From the NCBI GenBank assembly GCA_963682175.1, contig OY821772.1:52908925-52972924 (forward strand): a stretch of DNA of 64,000 nt. Direction: 5' to 3'. Source of the stretch: Triglochin maritima (taxonomy: Eukaryota > Streptophyta > Magnoliopsida > Alismatales > Juncaginaceae). The position numbers were made by a program, and so were the translations under genes. Of the stretch, positions 1 to 10,871 are shown piece by piece. The notes under the pieces are model-generated. The model searched no databases and was not told the DNA's origin. It was given only the letters and a program-made list of their open reading frames with translations. Every line of letters begins with the position of its first letter. The first letter of the stretch is position 1.

Positions 1-1069
1 ATCTATTGCAATGTTCAGGTAATTTGTCCTGTATCCTTATCAGATGTCTATTCTGAGACCAAGGAAACAAATCAGACACAATTATGAATTAAATTTACTA
101 GTGGAACTAAAACATGTTGAAATATAAAGTTAAGGTTCTCTTAGATTTGTTTGCGTATATCTATATTTTTATACTGATTTCAACATTCCAAGATTGGATC
201 ATGCCTGAGACTGAGAAAAAGACTTCATATCTATATCAAACTGAAAATAACGTTATTTGACTAACACATATTTATACAATTGTCTGAGATAAATCACATC
301 AAAATGAAAGTTTCATACTATGTGACATTAGTATTAGCTATTGTATTTGTATGTCAAGATGAGCAATTCTGGCTAATGCTTCCATCAAGATGTTTTCAAG
401 ATCACATGCCAACTTTGCACTCCTAGACGTATAGCATAATTGTTGTTACATGATTGTATGGTATCTTACATGGTTAGAAATGATGGGAAGAGACCCTGGC
501 ATGTACAATAAATGGATAGGTTCATGTTTCTATAGACCATCATAAGTCATAACATTAATATGGGTCTTCTTCGTCAGCATTGTTGATGACCACACTCAAA
601 CAAATGTCGGATTCTTTTCGTCTTAGATATTTTCTTAAACGTTCATATGCCATACTTATTTTATACATTGCCTTTTCTGTTGAGTTATTAACTTGAAAAT
701 TACAGTCCATATTCTTAAATGACTTGTATATGGGGGATGCGATTTTGTTGCTCCTATTTGAGACAAAACAGTAATTTGGTGGATTTAGTTTTTTTGAAGA
801 TTCGTACAAATTTTCTATTCACAAGTCTTAGGAAGAGCTTAAAGTTCTTGTAGTGAACTAATGAAACAGTTACTTGGACCTGGCCTAACGACTAGGTCAG
901 TTGTCTCTCAAAACAAATCTCATGTTTAGAAAGAGTTCAAATTAAACTCAATTTATGTGACTTGTTTAGATATCGTGATGTAATTTTATATATAAATTTG
1001 TACATTCTTCAATTGTGAAGACAACAAACAATTACTCAATATTAGCTTCTTTGCTATCCCATTTCGCAG
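1..1069. other. Left edge: no gene recognised; probable intron of a MAPKKK-like gene
   Basis: This AT-rich stretch has stops in all frames and no ORF that I recognise. It ends in a plausible acceptor (TTTCGCAG at 1062-1069) directly before the YODA-like exon. A CAG|GT donor-like site at 16-20 could be the end of an upstream exon cut by the window edge, but nothing supports this beyond the splice signal. Intron is the simplest reading. Confidence 0.35.
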
Positions 1070-1472
1070 TAAAAGCCATTTGAAGAATGTGTCCTGTCCA
1101 GTTTCAGCAATTGGAAGCCCTTTTGTGCACTCTAGACCCCCTCCTGATGGCACAAAGTCGTCATCTCCTATATCAAGTCCTGTGGCCAACTCAGGCTCAT
1201 CCACACCTGTGACGGTCGATAATAGTGGCCATCTCCTGCATGAGACTTGGTCTCCTTACATACATGAAGGGCATTGTAACATGCCAAGATTGTCCCCTTG
1301 CAGTTTGGATTTGGATGGATTTACAGGCCATGACCCACATGAGCTCCGTCATGGAAAGCAGCCAAATTCACATTCCTTCTGGGGGTTTTCTGCTTCTGAA
1401 TCTCACTCAGTTGGAGGTACTTGTGAACCATACGATGGCCATCAGCTGTTATTGGATCAAAAATCAAAATAG
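1070..1472 (+). CDS. C-terminal exon of a YODA-like MAP kinase kinase kinase (partial, possibly decayed)
   Basis: The reading frame opens after an acceptor AG at 1068-1069 and runs about 134 codons to TAG (1470-1472). Near its start it has the run SCPVSAIGSP, then HSRPPPDG, SPISSP and SGSSTP. This order matches the serine/proline-rich tail after the kinase domain of plant YODA/MAPKKK3-type kinases, which act above MKK4/5 in stomatal and embryo patterning. The kinase domain is not in the window. The usual end of the family (a VSQQLL-like motif) is not seen. The sequence after the stop shows only weak, frame-shifted resemblance, so this may be a diverged paralogue or a decaying end. Short ORFs on the other strand are shadows. 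The family call rests on memory of the motif order, not an alignment. Confidence 0.5.
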
Positions 1473-3205
1473 CAGATAGCAGACTACTGGTGTTTAGCTT
1501 GCAACTCACTCAGGTTTCTAGATCACGTTTCTCACCATGTTGATGACATCTGATGGGCATGGATTAGCTACCATCGGCAAGTTGGTAATGGAGATCATCG
1601 GCATTTTATCTTTGGTCAATTCAAAGCTGTTTCTTTCTTCCGAGAATACCCAGTGGTGGATGAGAAGGCCATTGTAAATTGACTCAGAATTATCTTTCAG
1701 ATTTTCTTTTGGAAAACATAGGACAGTAGCAAGGGAGCTAGCTTCGAAGGTGTAATTTCTGCAACATCAACTGAACATGAAAAGGTCGATTTTTCTTCCA
1801 TCCAACGTTTCGGTTCTACTTGGACACTAGGTCCACTTGAATTCCATTTAGTTAAGTGTGTGATCAATTTTGCAATTGCCCATTGTTTGTCGCCTAAATC
1901 GTTATTTGATGTTTGCAGGAGAACAGTGTACATTTGAACTCCCTAAAGAGAATAATTGACCGATCATAGGCTGCCTTTTCCCTCTTTAACATGTACTGTA
2001 ATTGTGTTATAGATTGTTAGTCATTTTGATCACCGAAGAAAACACGTTTGCCGTGGACCATTACTGATCTGCACCGCTGCTAGGTTGTGGAGCATGTGAT
2101 AAAGATTTCTTGAATTTATATCACCGCAATAGTGGAACCCTTGTATTCATGTGAATACTGTTTATTTTTGTTTTGCAATGTCCAGTCTCTTAAATAAATT
2201 ATCACTTTCGGTCCTTTTCATTTTTGAGTTTATACATTTTACCTTCTATTGTCTTAATTGTTTCTGTATTCTCTCTATAGCAACTAATAGTCAAATAACA
2301 ATTATTTTTCTAAAAACAAAACTGAAAAGGATAAAAGATTAAGCTTTATTTTTGCCGTACTCTGATAAGTATTTATTTAAGAGTGAGGGTTGTCTTACCT
2401 CATATCTTGAAATTCCAAGTAGATCTTGAGAAGCGAATGTGATATGCTTAATCGCGCGAAGCGTGGGCAGGTCTTGATTGGGTTTGAAAAGAAGATGAGG
2501 CGTACCCGCCCACGACTTGTTTCGCAGGAGAATACTTTTTCTAACGGTCGTTTGAGAGGGAAAATAAACGTCATGCCATGGCATTTTCCCATGACGTATT
2601 TGTGATTTGTGAAGCCCCATTGCTATTTGCTAACACCCTTTGTGCTGTCGTGTACGCACGAACTCGCCGACGCGCTCTATAGTTAAACAAATGCCGATCG
2701 CCATCGCCGATGACTTTAATTTTCATCTTCATCTCACAGAACGGCTTATAGTTTCCTATCATGCACGCACGAACCTTACCCACCGACACACCCGACCTCC
2801 CAGCCTAAAGCTGCCGTCATCCTGTCTGCGGCGGTCAATACCTCCTTCCGCACGTCTACAGGTGTCGCCGTAATATCTCCGAACTGCAGGGGCAATCCGA
2901 AACCCCAACTACCAATACAAAATCAATACATACATTCCTACTCCACACCACCTGCATGTCATAACCGTCAACCATAATCCTCTTCCAACACCCATCTACC
3001 AACTAATTAGTAATTAGTAATCAACAAAATCCGCTTTCAGAACAAAAATCAAGTATTTCTACACGATTTTTTACACTTACAGGTCACAACTCACAACCCA
3101 TCCTTTCTCCATCTTCATAAATTGTATTTCATAACAGGGGGTAGATTTTTTCCATGGTAGTCGAACTAAAACATTAATAAAGTCAAAGTTTTAATATATA
3201 AAAAC
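1473..3205. other. Intergenic, no gene recognised
   Basis: Only short ORFs (under 95 codons) overlapping on both strands are present, and none shows a family motif. Part of 1473-2150 is presumably the 3' untranslated region or decayed tail of the MAPKKK-like gene. The block 2400-2900 is richer in CpG than its surroundings, but I see no coding pattern, tRNA or repeat in it. Confidence 0.5.
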
Positions 3206-3765
3206 ACATAAAAGTCGTTAGAAGATTATTCGTCTAGGTTTCATGTTCTGAAATAGTTTTATGATTGTTTCAGTATCAATAGAATTCGGTATCAGCAAGC
3301 ATAATTAAATACATCATTTTCTATGTAAGTGACGAGACAATTATTCATCCAATCATCACTTATCGTAGAACGAAATCTGATCTTTATAAGCTTCGTAGCC
3401 GAGAATGCTCTTTCATCTGTTGTTGCTACCGGCAAAGTTAAAACTAACTTGACAAACAAAAAAAACAAAGGATAAACTTCACTTATTCCCCTCTCAACCA
3501 TCTTCCCCGCAATATCAGATGTACCCCTCAAATATGAAAAATCTAGACTGCCCCTCATATGAGTAATGTAAATGTCGAGTTGAATTTTAGCATTACACAG
3601 TCACTCTCATTGAACTCAATGGGATAGAAGGTAGCAAATTCACATTTAATTCCGCTTGAACTTGTCAGATTCAACAGTCGGAGGTTCAGAATCTTCAGAT
3701 ATAGAACATTTACTTCCGCTTAAATTTGCGAAGAAAGTCCTAATAAATCTTTACATCCTAATATT
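3206..3765 (-). pseudogene. Remnant of a ZMYM/TTF-type hAT transposase (C-terminal dimerisation region)
   Basis: Read on the minus strand, 3558-3292 contains EVYPLFFLF, then LPVATTDERAFSA, then a tyrosine-isoleucine-glutamate motif. This is the hallmark of the hAT dimerisation domain in TTF/ZMYM-type plant transposases. A further block ending QNMKPRRI continues in another frame at about 3305-3206, so a frameshift separates them near 3300. Upstream, FYPIEFNE at about 3640 lies in yet another frame and is followed by a stop. A short acidic stretch at 3720-3660 may come from the N-terminus, which would mean most of the transposase is deleted. No terminal repeats or target duplication were found, so the copy is old and inactive. 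Confidence 0.7.
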
Positions 3766-4128
3766 AAAAAGTTAAATTATATTATTATAAGATTTAATAC
3801 AAGTGAGAGATGTGAAGTCTCAAATCTCAAAATCAATCTTCAATCAAATTGACTTGTAGTTTAGGCTCACTTGAATAGTCAATCAGTAAAGACATTACAT
3901 GGATGAAAATACATTTAATTTCTACACAATGATTTGCTTAATAGGCCATTTTCAGGTGATTAATAGATTAATTATGGAATAATGAAATGCGAAAACAAAA
4001 TTAATGGGATTTTTTTTTTAAAATCTGGGGGGTTGGATAGCCCCTTGCAACCACTCCGTCAACCACACCTCGAAAGCGAAAGCGAAACCCACGTTTCCTA
4101 CATAACCCCATGTCAACGGAAGAGGAAA

Positions 4129-4614
4129 TGTTGAAATAACCTCAAATTATTAAAGAGATTAAAAGTAAATGATTGGGAGTTTCTAGATGAAGTAATTATG
4201 TGTGAGTTGTTTAGTAAGTTGTGAGAAGTAAATGTTGTTTAGGAAGTTGTGTGGTTTGTTTAGTAAGTTGTGAGAAGTAAATGTTGTTTAGGAAGTTGTG
4301 TGGTTTGTTTAGTAAGTTGTGAGAAGTAAATGTTGTTTAGGAAGTTGTGTGGGTTGTTGTTTAGTAAGTTGTGAGAAGTAAATGTTGTTTAGGAAGTTGT
4401 GTGGGTTGTTGTTTAGTAAGTTGTGTTGAGTTAATGTGAGTATAGAATATTGTGTAAGTCATTTAATTCCCTCATTATAAATAGAGGGTTGATGTAAGTT
4501 GAAGGGTGTGAAGTGAAGTAAAGTGAAAGAAAAAAAAGAGTTTTGTTTGTTACATCTTGTATCTCCTTCTCCTCCACCAAATAACTTGTCCAAATTAGAT
4601 CTTGTTTCCTAACA
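4129..4614 (+). repeat. 5' LTR of the Ty1/copia element
   Basis: The LTR starts TGTTGAA and ends CCTAACA. A TATA box (TATAAATA, 4476-4483) is placed as expected for the retroelement promoter. The U3 part contains four full tandem units of about 48 bp (4203-4430) containing TTAGTAAGTTGTGAGAAG, plus a partial fifth unit. The 3' LTR has three full units. Confidence 0.92.
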
Positions 4615-4617
4615 AAT

Positions 4618-4629
4618 TGGTATTAGAGC
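4618..4629 (+). other. Primer-binding site of the copia element
   Basis: TGGTATTAGAGC lies three bases inside the 5' LTR. It matches the usual plant copia primer site, complementary to the 3' end of initiator methionine tRNA, with one C-to-T change. Confidence 0.85.
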
Positions 4630-4639
4630 GTTGGTGAAG

Positions 4640-7600
4640 ATGAGTCCTGGAGGATCCTTAGTTGGAAACATTTCGGTGCCGCAACTCTCGAAGTCAAACT
4701 ATGACAATTGGTGTATGAAGATGCGCGCTCTTCTTGGTGCGCAAGAGTGTTGGGAGGTTGTACGAGACGGTTTCAAAGAGCTATCCGAAGAGGATGTAGC
4801 AGCGCAATCCGATGCGCAAGAAATGGTAACCCGAGAAAATCGGAAGAAGAACCAAGGTGCTCTTTTTCTGATTTACCAAGGGTTGGACGATTCCGTTTCG
4901 AGAAGATAGTCGACGCAACCACGGCGAAGGAGGCATGGGACTCCTTGCAGAAAATCTTCAAAGGTGCGGACCGAGTGAGACAAGTTAGACTCCAAACACT
5001 TCGTGGTGAAATGGAGAGCATGAAGATGAAAGAAGGAGAAGGAGTGGTTGATTACATCACTCGTGTTCAAACGGTGGTGAATCAACTAAAGAGGAATGGA
5101 GAAACCCTAACAGAGGCGCGGGTTGTTGAGAAGATTCTTCGGTCATTGACCGAAAATTTCGAAAATGTTGTGTGTGCCATCGAAGAGTCATGAGATCTTG
5201 AGAAGATAATCGTTGACGATCTATCGGGCTCGTTGGAAGCACACGAGCACCGAAAGAAGAAAAAGGTGCAAGAGTCTCTCGACGAGGCTTTGCAAGCGAA
5301 GGTCAAAATCAACAATGATAAGGCCTTGTATGTGCAACACAACCGTAGCAGTCGTGGAGGCCGAGGAGGTCACGGAAGAGGTCGCGAACAAAGGCATAGT
5401 CATCAAGAAAATGGTGAAACGCAACAACCACAACAAAATTGGCGTGGACGTGGTAGAGGAAGCAATCGTGGACGAGGTGGTCGAGGTACGCGTCCGGATG
5501 TGAAGTGCTACAACTGTGGCAAGCATGGTCATTATGCACGAGATTGTTGGTCGCCAAAGAAAGTGGAAGAGAACTCAAACCTTATGAAGGAGGATGACTC
5601 AAAGGAGAGTGAATTCTTGTTGATGACACACCACGAGACCAAGGCCGATGACGATTCGGTTAGGTATTTGGACACTGGTGCAAGCAACCACATGTGCGGA
5701 CAAAGGCACTTGTTCGTGGGAATGAAGGTTGTGACGAACGGGCACGTGTCATTCGGTGATGCATCCCAAATCCAAGTGAAAGGTCGAGGTAAAATTCATT
5801 TTTCTTGTGATGGCAAAGAGTGCGAAATCGAAAATGTCTATTATGTACCCGGCTTGAGAAACAACATCATGAGCATGGGACAATTGATGGAGAAGGGATA
5901 CTCAATCTTTATGAAAGATCGAATAATGATGTTGAAAGATAAAGATGGTAAATCGGTGGCATGCATCGAGATGACATCAAATCGGATGTACAAGCTCAAC
6001 TTGTAAAATGTACACGAGAAGTGCTTGCGAGTGGACTTGACCGACAAGGCATCATTGTGGCATTTGAGGTTTGGGCACCTAAATCATGGTGGCCTAGAAG
6101 AGCTAGCTAAGAAGGGTATGGTTCATGGATTGCCAAAGATGAACTACACCAAGGAATTTTGCGAGGGGTGTGTGATGGGGAAGCAAGCAAGAAACCCATT
6201 CCCGACGACAGAATTTCGAGCAAAGGAGAATCTAGAGATGATCCACACCGACATATGCGGACCTATCACGCTCGGTTCATTTTCAGGTAAAAGGTATTTC
6301 ATAACCTTTATTGATGATAAGACTCGGAAGACTTGGGTGTATTTCTTGAAGCAGAAATCCGAGGCTTTTGGAACCTTCCAAAAGTTCAAGACGATGGTCG
6401 AGAAAGGAACCGGACGGTTCATAAAAGCATTGCGGTCCGATCGAGGAGGCGAATATATGTCCACCGAGTTCACAAAATTTTGTGAAAAACACGGCATTAG
6501 GAGGCTACTAACTGCACCGTACACCCCGCAACAAAACGGTGTAGCGGAGAGAAAGAATCAGACCATTCTCGACATGGTTCGATCGATGTTGAAGAGCAAG
6601 GGCATGCCAAAGGAGTTTTGGGCTGAAGCGGTGCAATGTGCGGTGTACTTGCAAAATAGATGCCCTCATGCAAAGCTTGGAGATCTAACACCACAAGAAG
6701 CATGGAGTGGGGTCAAGCCAACCGTGTCTCATCTCAAGATATTTGGAAGTGTAGCTTATGCACATGTGCCTAATCAAAGGCGCACAAAGTTGGATGATAA
6801 GAGCAAGCGGTATATCTTCATCGGGTACGACGAGAACACAAAGACTTATAAGCTCTTCGACCCAAATGACAAGAAGGTGACCGTTAGTCGTGATGTGTGT
6901 GTTGATGAAGAGAATGCATGGGATTGGGAGAACAAGAAGGAGCAATTCGTTTCAGGTTTGTTTGGGAATCCCGTAGCAAATGGCAATGGTGAAAATGATC
7001 TTCGAGGGTCACAAGAAGACGACTCTCAAAGTCCTCGGCGTGAGTCTTCATCGACTTTTGAGGTGGTAGAAAGCTCAACCTCTAGAGCAAGAAGGCAAAG
7101 GCAAGAAATGAAAGTGATGATGAGCGATGGCCACCAAGAATGAGGAGCTTGCAGGAGCTCTATGACTCGACTAGTGAGTTGCATTTGGTTTGTTTGTTAG
7201 CAGATGCCGAACAAATCACATTTGAAGAAGCAGTGAGACATCCGAAATGGAAAGCGGCAATGAATGAGGAGATCGCTTCCATAGAGAAGAACGAGACGTG
7301 GGATTTGGTAGAGCTACCAAAAGGACACCAACCCATCGGAGTAAAGTGGGTATACAAAAAGAAAACAAATGCGAAGGGTGAAGTCGAGCGGTATAAAGCT
7401 AGACTCGTTGCGAAGGGCTATCGACAAAAGGCTGGTATTGACTATGATGAAGTTTTTGCTCCAGTCGCAAGGATGGAGACCATTCGACTTCTCATCTCAC
7501 AAGCGGCTCAACTTCAGTGCCCAATATACCAAATGGACGTCAAATCAGCGTTCTTAAATGGCGTATTAGAGGAGGAAGTCTATGTCGAGCAACCCCCAGG

Positions 7601-8768
7601 TTTTATGAAGGCTGGAAAGGAGACGAGTGTACTGAAGTTGAGGAAGGCGCTCTATGGCTTGAAGCAAGCGCCTCGTGCATGGAACACTCATATCGACGAC
7701 TATCTGAAGGCGGCAGGATTCGTACAATGTCCATTTGAGCATGCGTTGTACTTGAAGGAATCCAAAGGTAACATTCTCATTGTTGCTTTATATGTGGACG
7801 ATCTTATTTTCATGGGAAATAATGAGGCCATGAGAAGAGAGTTTAAAGAGGTGATGACTCGCGAGTTCGAGATGACCGATTTGGGTCTTATGAAGTACTT
7901 TCTTGGTCTCGAGGTGAGACAAGGTGACTCTAGAATTTTCGTATGCCAAGAAGGATATGCAAAGGAAATCTTGAAGAAGTACAAAATGGACGAGTGCAAT
8001 CCGGTAGCCACACCAATGGAGCTTGGAGTGAAACTCTCCAAATATGAAGATGGAGATAACGTTGACGCGAGCATGTACCGGAGCCTTGTTGGTAGCTTAA
8101 GATACCTCACGTGCACAAGGCCCGATATATTGTTCAGTGTCGGCGTTATGAGTCGGTTCATGGAGAAGCCAAAATATGCACATTGGAAGGCAATGAAACT
8201 GATCTTGCGCTATATCAAAGGTACGATACATCTCGGGCTCATGCATGTGAAAACCAAAGATTTCAAGTTATATGGCTACTCGGATAGTGATTGGTGCGGT
8301 GATATTGATGATCGGAAAAGCACATCGGGATATGTGTTCTATTTAGGGAACACAGCTTTCACATGGATTTCGAAGAAGCAACCGATTGTCACACTCTCGA
8401 CATGTGAAGCAGAATATGTGGCAGCAGCATGGTGTGTGATGCATGCTATTTGGCTGAGAAATTTGTTGCAGGATCTAAAGTTACAACAGATGGAGGCGAC
8501 TGAGATCTTTGTAGACAACAAGTCCGCAATCGAGCTAGCGAAGAATCCGGTGCATCATGAAAGGAGCAAGCATATCGATGTGCGTTTTCACTTTATTCGA
8601 GAGCAAATAAAGAAAGGTACTATAATGATGAAATTTGTCGCAAGTCGAGATCAAGCAGCAGATATTTTCACAAAGGCATTGCCAACTGAATTATTTGACC
8701 GAGGCAAAAAGGGTCTTGGCATGATGGACGGACGAGATTTGAGGTTAAGGGGGAGTATGTTGAAATAA
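4640..8768 (+). pseudogene. Copia gag-pol polyprotein gene, four lesions
   Basis: The start ATG at 4640 follows the primer site. Visible domains are gag (4640-5500, with QLSKSNYDNW), a CCHC zinc knuckle (CYNCGKHGHYARDC, about 5510-5550), an aspartic protease (LDTGASNHMCG, about 5670), a GAG-pre-integrase and DDE integrase (6050-6760, with HTDICGP and PQQNGVAERK), a reverse transcriptase (7200-7950, with YVDD at about 7791), and RNase H (8270-8700, including [10 protein letters not shown]). The frame is broken by a one-base shift at about 4900, a TGA at 5191, a TAA at 6004 and a further shift at about 7105. The rest of the frame is well kept, so the lesions are recent. The last codons read into the 3' LTR and stop at 8766. 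Confidence 0.92.
8747..8757 (+). other. Polypurine tract of the copia element
   Basis: AAGGGGGAGTA immediately precedes the 3' LTR. This is the usual place and composition of the plus-strand priming tract. Confidence 0.85.
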
Positions 8769-9193
8769 CCTCAAATTATTAAAGAGATTAAAAGTAAATG
8801 ATTGGGAGTTTCTAGATGAAATAATTATGTGTGAGTTGTTTAGTAAGTTGTGAGAAGTAAATGTTGTTTAGGAAGTTGTGTGGGTTGTTTAGTAAGTTGT
8901 GAGAAGTAAATGTTGTTTAGGAAGTTGTGTGGGTTGTTGTTTAGTAAGTTGTGAGAAGTAAATGTTGTTTAGGAAGTTGTGTGGGTTGTTGTTTAGTAAG
9001 TTGTGTTGAGTTAATGTGAGTCTAGAATATTGTGTAAGTCATTTAATTCCCTCATTATAAATAAAAGGTTGATGTAAGTTGAAGGGTGTGAAGTGAAGTA
9101 AAGTGAAAGAAAAAAAAGAGTTTTGTTTGTTACATCTTGTATCTCCTTCTCTTCCACCAAATAACTTGTCCAAATTAGATCTTGTTTCTAACG
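8758..9193 (+). repeat. 3' LTR of the Ty1/copia element
   Basis: This is a direct repeat of the 5' LTR with three rather than four full copies of the internal 48-bp unit, which explains most of the length difference (436 against 486 bp). The end reads TTTCTAACG instead of TTTCCTAACA, so the terminal CA is altered. Its promoter (TATAAATA at about 9057) points toward the GPAT fragment 160 bp downstream. Confidence 0.9.
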
Positions 9194-9219
9194 ATCACAA
9201 TTAACAAAAGTTAATCCCA

Positions 9220-10871
9220 ATGGGATCGTCGTCCGGTCCTCGCTTCCCCCCTATCTCCGCCGCCACTCCCGTCGACGGTAGCACAGATGGCGTGGCGGCC
9301 GACCTCGACGGCACGCTCCTCGTCTCCCGGAGCTCCTTCCCCTACTTCATGCTCCTCGCAGTGGAAGCCGGCAGCCCCCTCCGCGGCGCCGTCCTCCTCC
9401 TCGCCTCCCCCCTCATCCTCCTCCTCTACTCCCTCGTCTCCGAGTCCGCCGGGATCCAGCTCATGGTGTACGTGTCAGTTTCACGGCTCCCGATCGCGAA
9501 GGTGGAGGCGACGGCGAGGGGAGTCCTGGTGAGGTTCTACGCGGAGGACGTGAGGAGGGAGAGCTGGGAGGTGTTCAAGGGGTGTGGTGGAAAGAAGGCG
9601 GTGGTGACGGCGAACCCGAGGGTGGTGGTGGAGGCGTTTGTTAAGGAGGGGTTGGGTGGGGACGTGGTTCTCGGGTCGGAGTTGGAGGTGGATGGGAACG
9701 GGAAGGCGACCGGGTGGGTCAAGAGTCCCGGGGTTTTGGTCGGGACTCGGAAGAGGGATGCGGTTGTGACGGAGTTCCGGGAGAAGTTGCCGGATGTTGG
9801 GTTGGGAGATCGGGAGTCCGATCACTGCTTCATGGAGCTTTGCAAGGTTCGTTATTTTAGTTTGTTTTTGTTTGCAGATGATGATATTTCAAGTCTTGAA
9901 TTTCTTTTTTTTAACTTTTATTTGTTTACAATTGACGCAAACTATGAGGAATTTTAGTTTTTTTAAAAGTTCTTGTTAAAATTTTCACCTCACTTTGAAT
10001 TAGATTTTCCTCCAAACAGATCAAATTGTCAGAGATGGTATATTGTTATGGGTGGAGGAAAATTGTTGTAACGAATTAGCAACGGAGGATTAATCATTCG
10101 GCGTATCCACCATGTAGGGTGGGTATGCAATTGCATACCCAAATTTTTTGGACAACAAAGACCTAGTTTTAGTAGTCAATATAAGTATTCCGGTCTAAGA
10201 TAGAAATATATAAAAGCCTAATATATAAGTGTAATTATTGGTATTTGAAATACTCAATGGGGTTGGAACCCCAAGGGTATTTATTACGGAATAAAATCTC
10301 AAAGTGAATGGAGACAAAGTTCAAAGAAACCAACAATCTTTAGGTGGAAACCAAATGATTTTGATGATTGGGATGGGATCTCAAAATCCAGAGGATCGTC
10401 TGACAACCCAAACATTCATTTCACACTGCTTCTTGTAAAACAATATGTTGTATTTTATAAAATTTGTTGCCATTATAATTTCACATACCACTTTCCTTAG
10501 GTTCTAGTTTGGCAATTAAGTGGAAGTTACATATGGATTAATAGAAGTATAGAACTATAGAAGTCAATCACTCATAGGCTTATAGAACATTCTAAAGTCT
10601 TCCTTCATTAATTTATGCTTCCATGGTAACTTACCATTATTTATGTAATGCTATCTGACAGAAGGCTTACATGGTGATCCCCAACCCGTCTGCTGCCAAG
10701 GTATCACCGCAGGAACTTGGCCACATTGCTCCAGCCGGTAAATGTTATTTCTCCCGGCGACCGGATCCTCTCCACGCTCTCCTCACTTTTATATGGCTTC
10801 CCATAGGGTTCGTTATCTCGCTGCCCCGCAACATTTCTGACTTTGTCTTTAACAATTCTCACAGGTCCTAA
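9220..10871 (+). pseudogene. Glycerol-3-phosphate 2-O-acyltransferase (GPAT4/6/8-like), 3'-truncated
   Basis: Exon 1 (9220-9846) is GC-rich and encodes 209 residues; exon 2 resumes at 10662 after an 815-bp GT-AG intron. Exon 1 holds the HAD-type phosphatase half of plant GPATs: DLDGT at residues 28-32 (catalytic DXDGT) and GDRESD at 196-201. Intact phosphatase motifs are typical of the bifunctional GPAT4/6/8 clade, which makes 2-monoacylglycerols for cutin. Exon 2 continues AYMVIPNPS and reaches PIGFV, the first membrane segment of the second half, then diverges and stops at 10869. The acyltransferase motifs (an HX4D block and others) are absent from the following sequence, so the enzyme cannot acylate. 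The Ty1/copia 3' LTR ends 26 bp upstream. Clade placement is from memory of the family. Confidence 0.8.
10121..10140. repeat. Perfect 20-bp palindrome in the GPAT intron
   Basis: GGGTATGCAATTGCATACCC is its own reverse complement. It lies about 275 bp into the intron of the truncated GPAT gene, directly after GTAGGGT. Similar GGGTATGC motifs occur at ends of some hAT elements, but I found no partner end. Confidence 0.9.

Larger units (their letters stand above)
4129..9193 (+). mobile_element. Ty1/copia LTR retrotransposon, full length but broken
   Basis: The two direct LTRs (4129-4614 and 8758-9193) both start TGTTGAAATAACC. They flank a primer-binding site, one gag-pol region in copia order (gag, zinc knuckle, protease, integrase, reverse transcriptase, RNase H) and a polypurine tract. 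By eye the LTRs differ at about six positions plus one internal repeat unit, so insertion was fairly recent. The bases before the 5' LTR (GGAAA) and after the 3' LTR (ATCAC or GATCA) do not match, so no target duplication is visible. The 3' LTR ends 26 bp before the GPAT start codon. Four disabling lesions are listed under the gag-pol entry, so the copy cannot be autonomous. Confidence 0.93.

Noticed and set aside
5057..5578. Antisense ORFs of 61-103 codons in the copia gag region
   Set aside because: Shadows of the Arg/Gly-rich zinc-knuckle part of gag on the plus strand.
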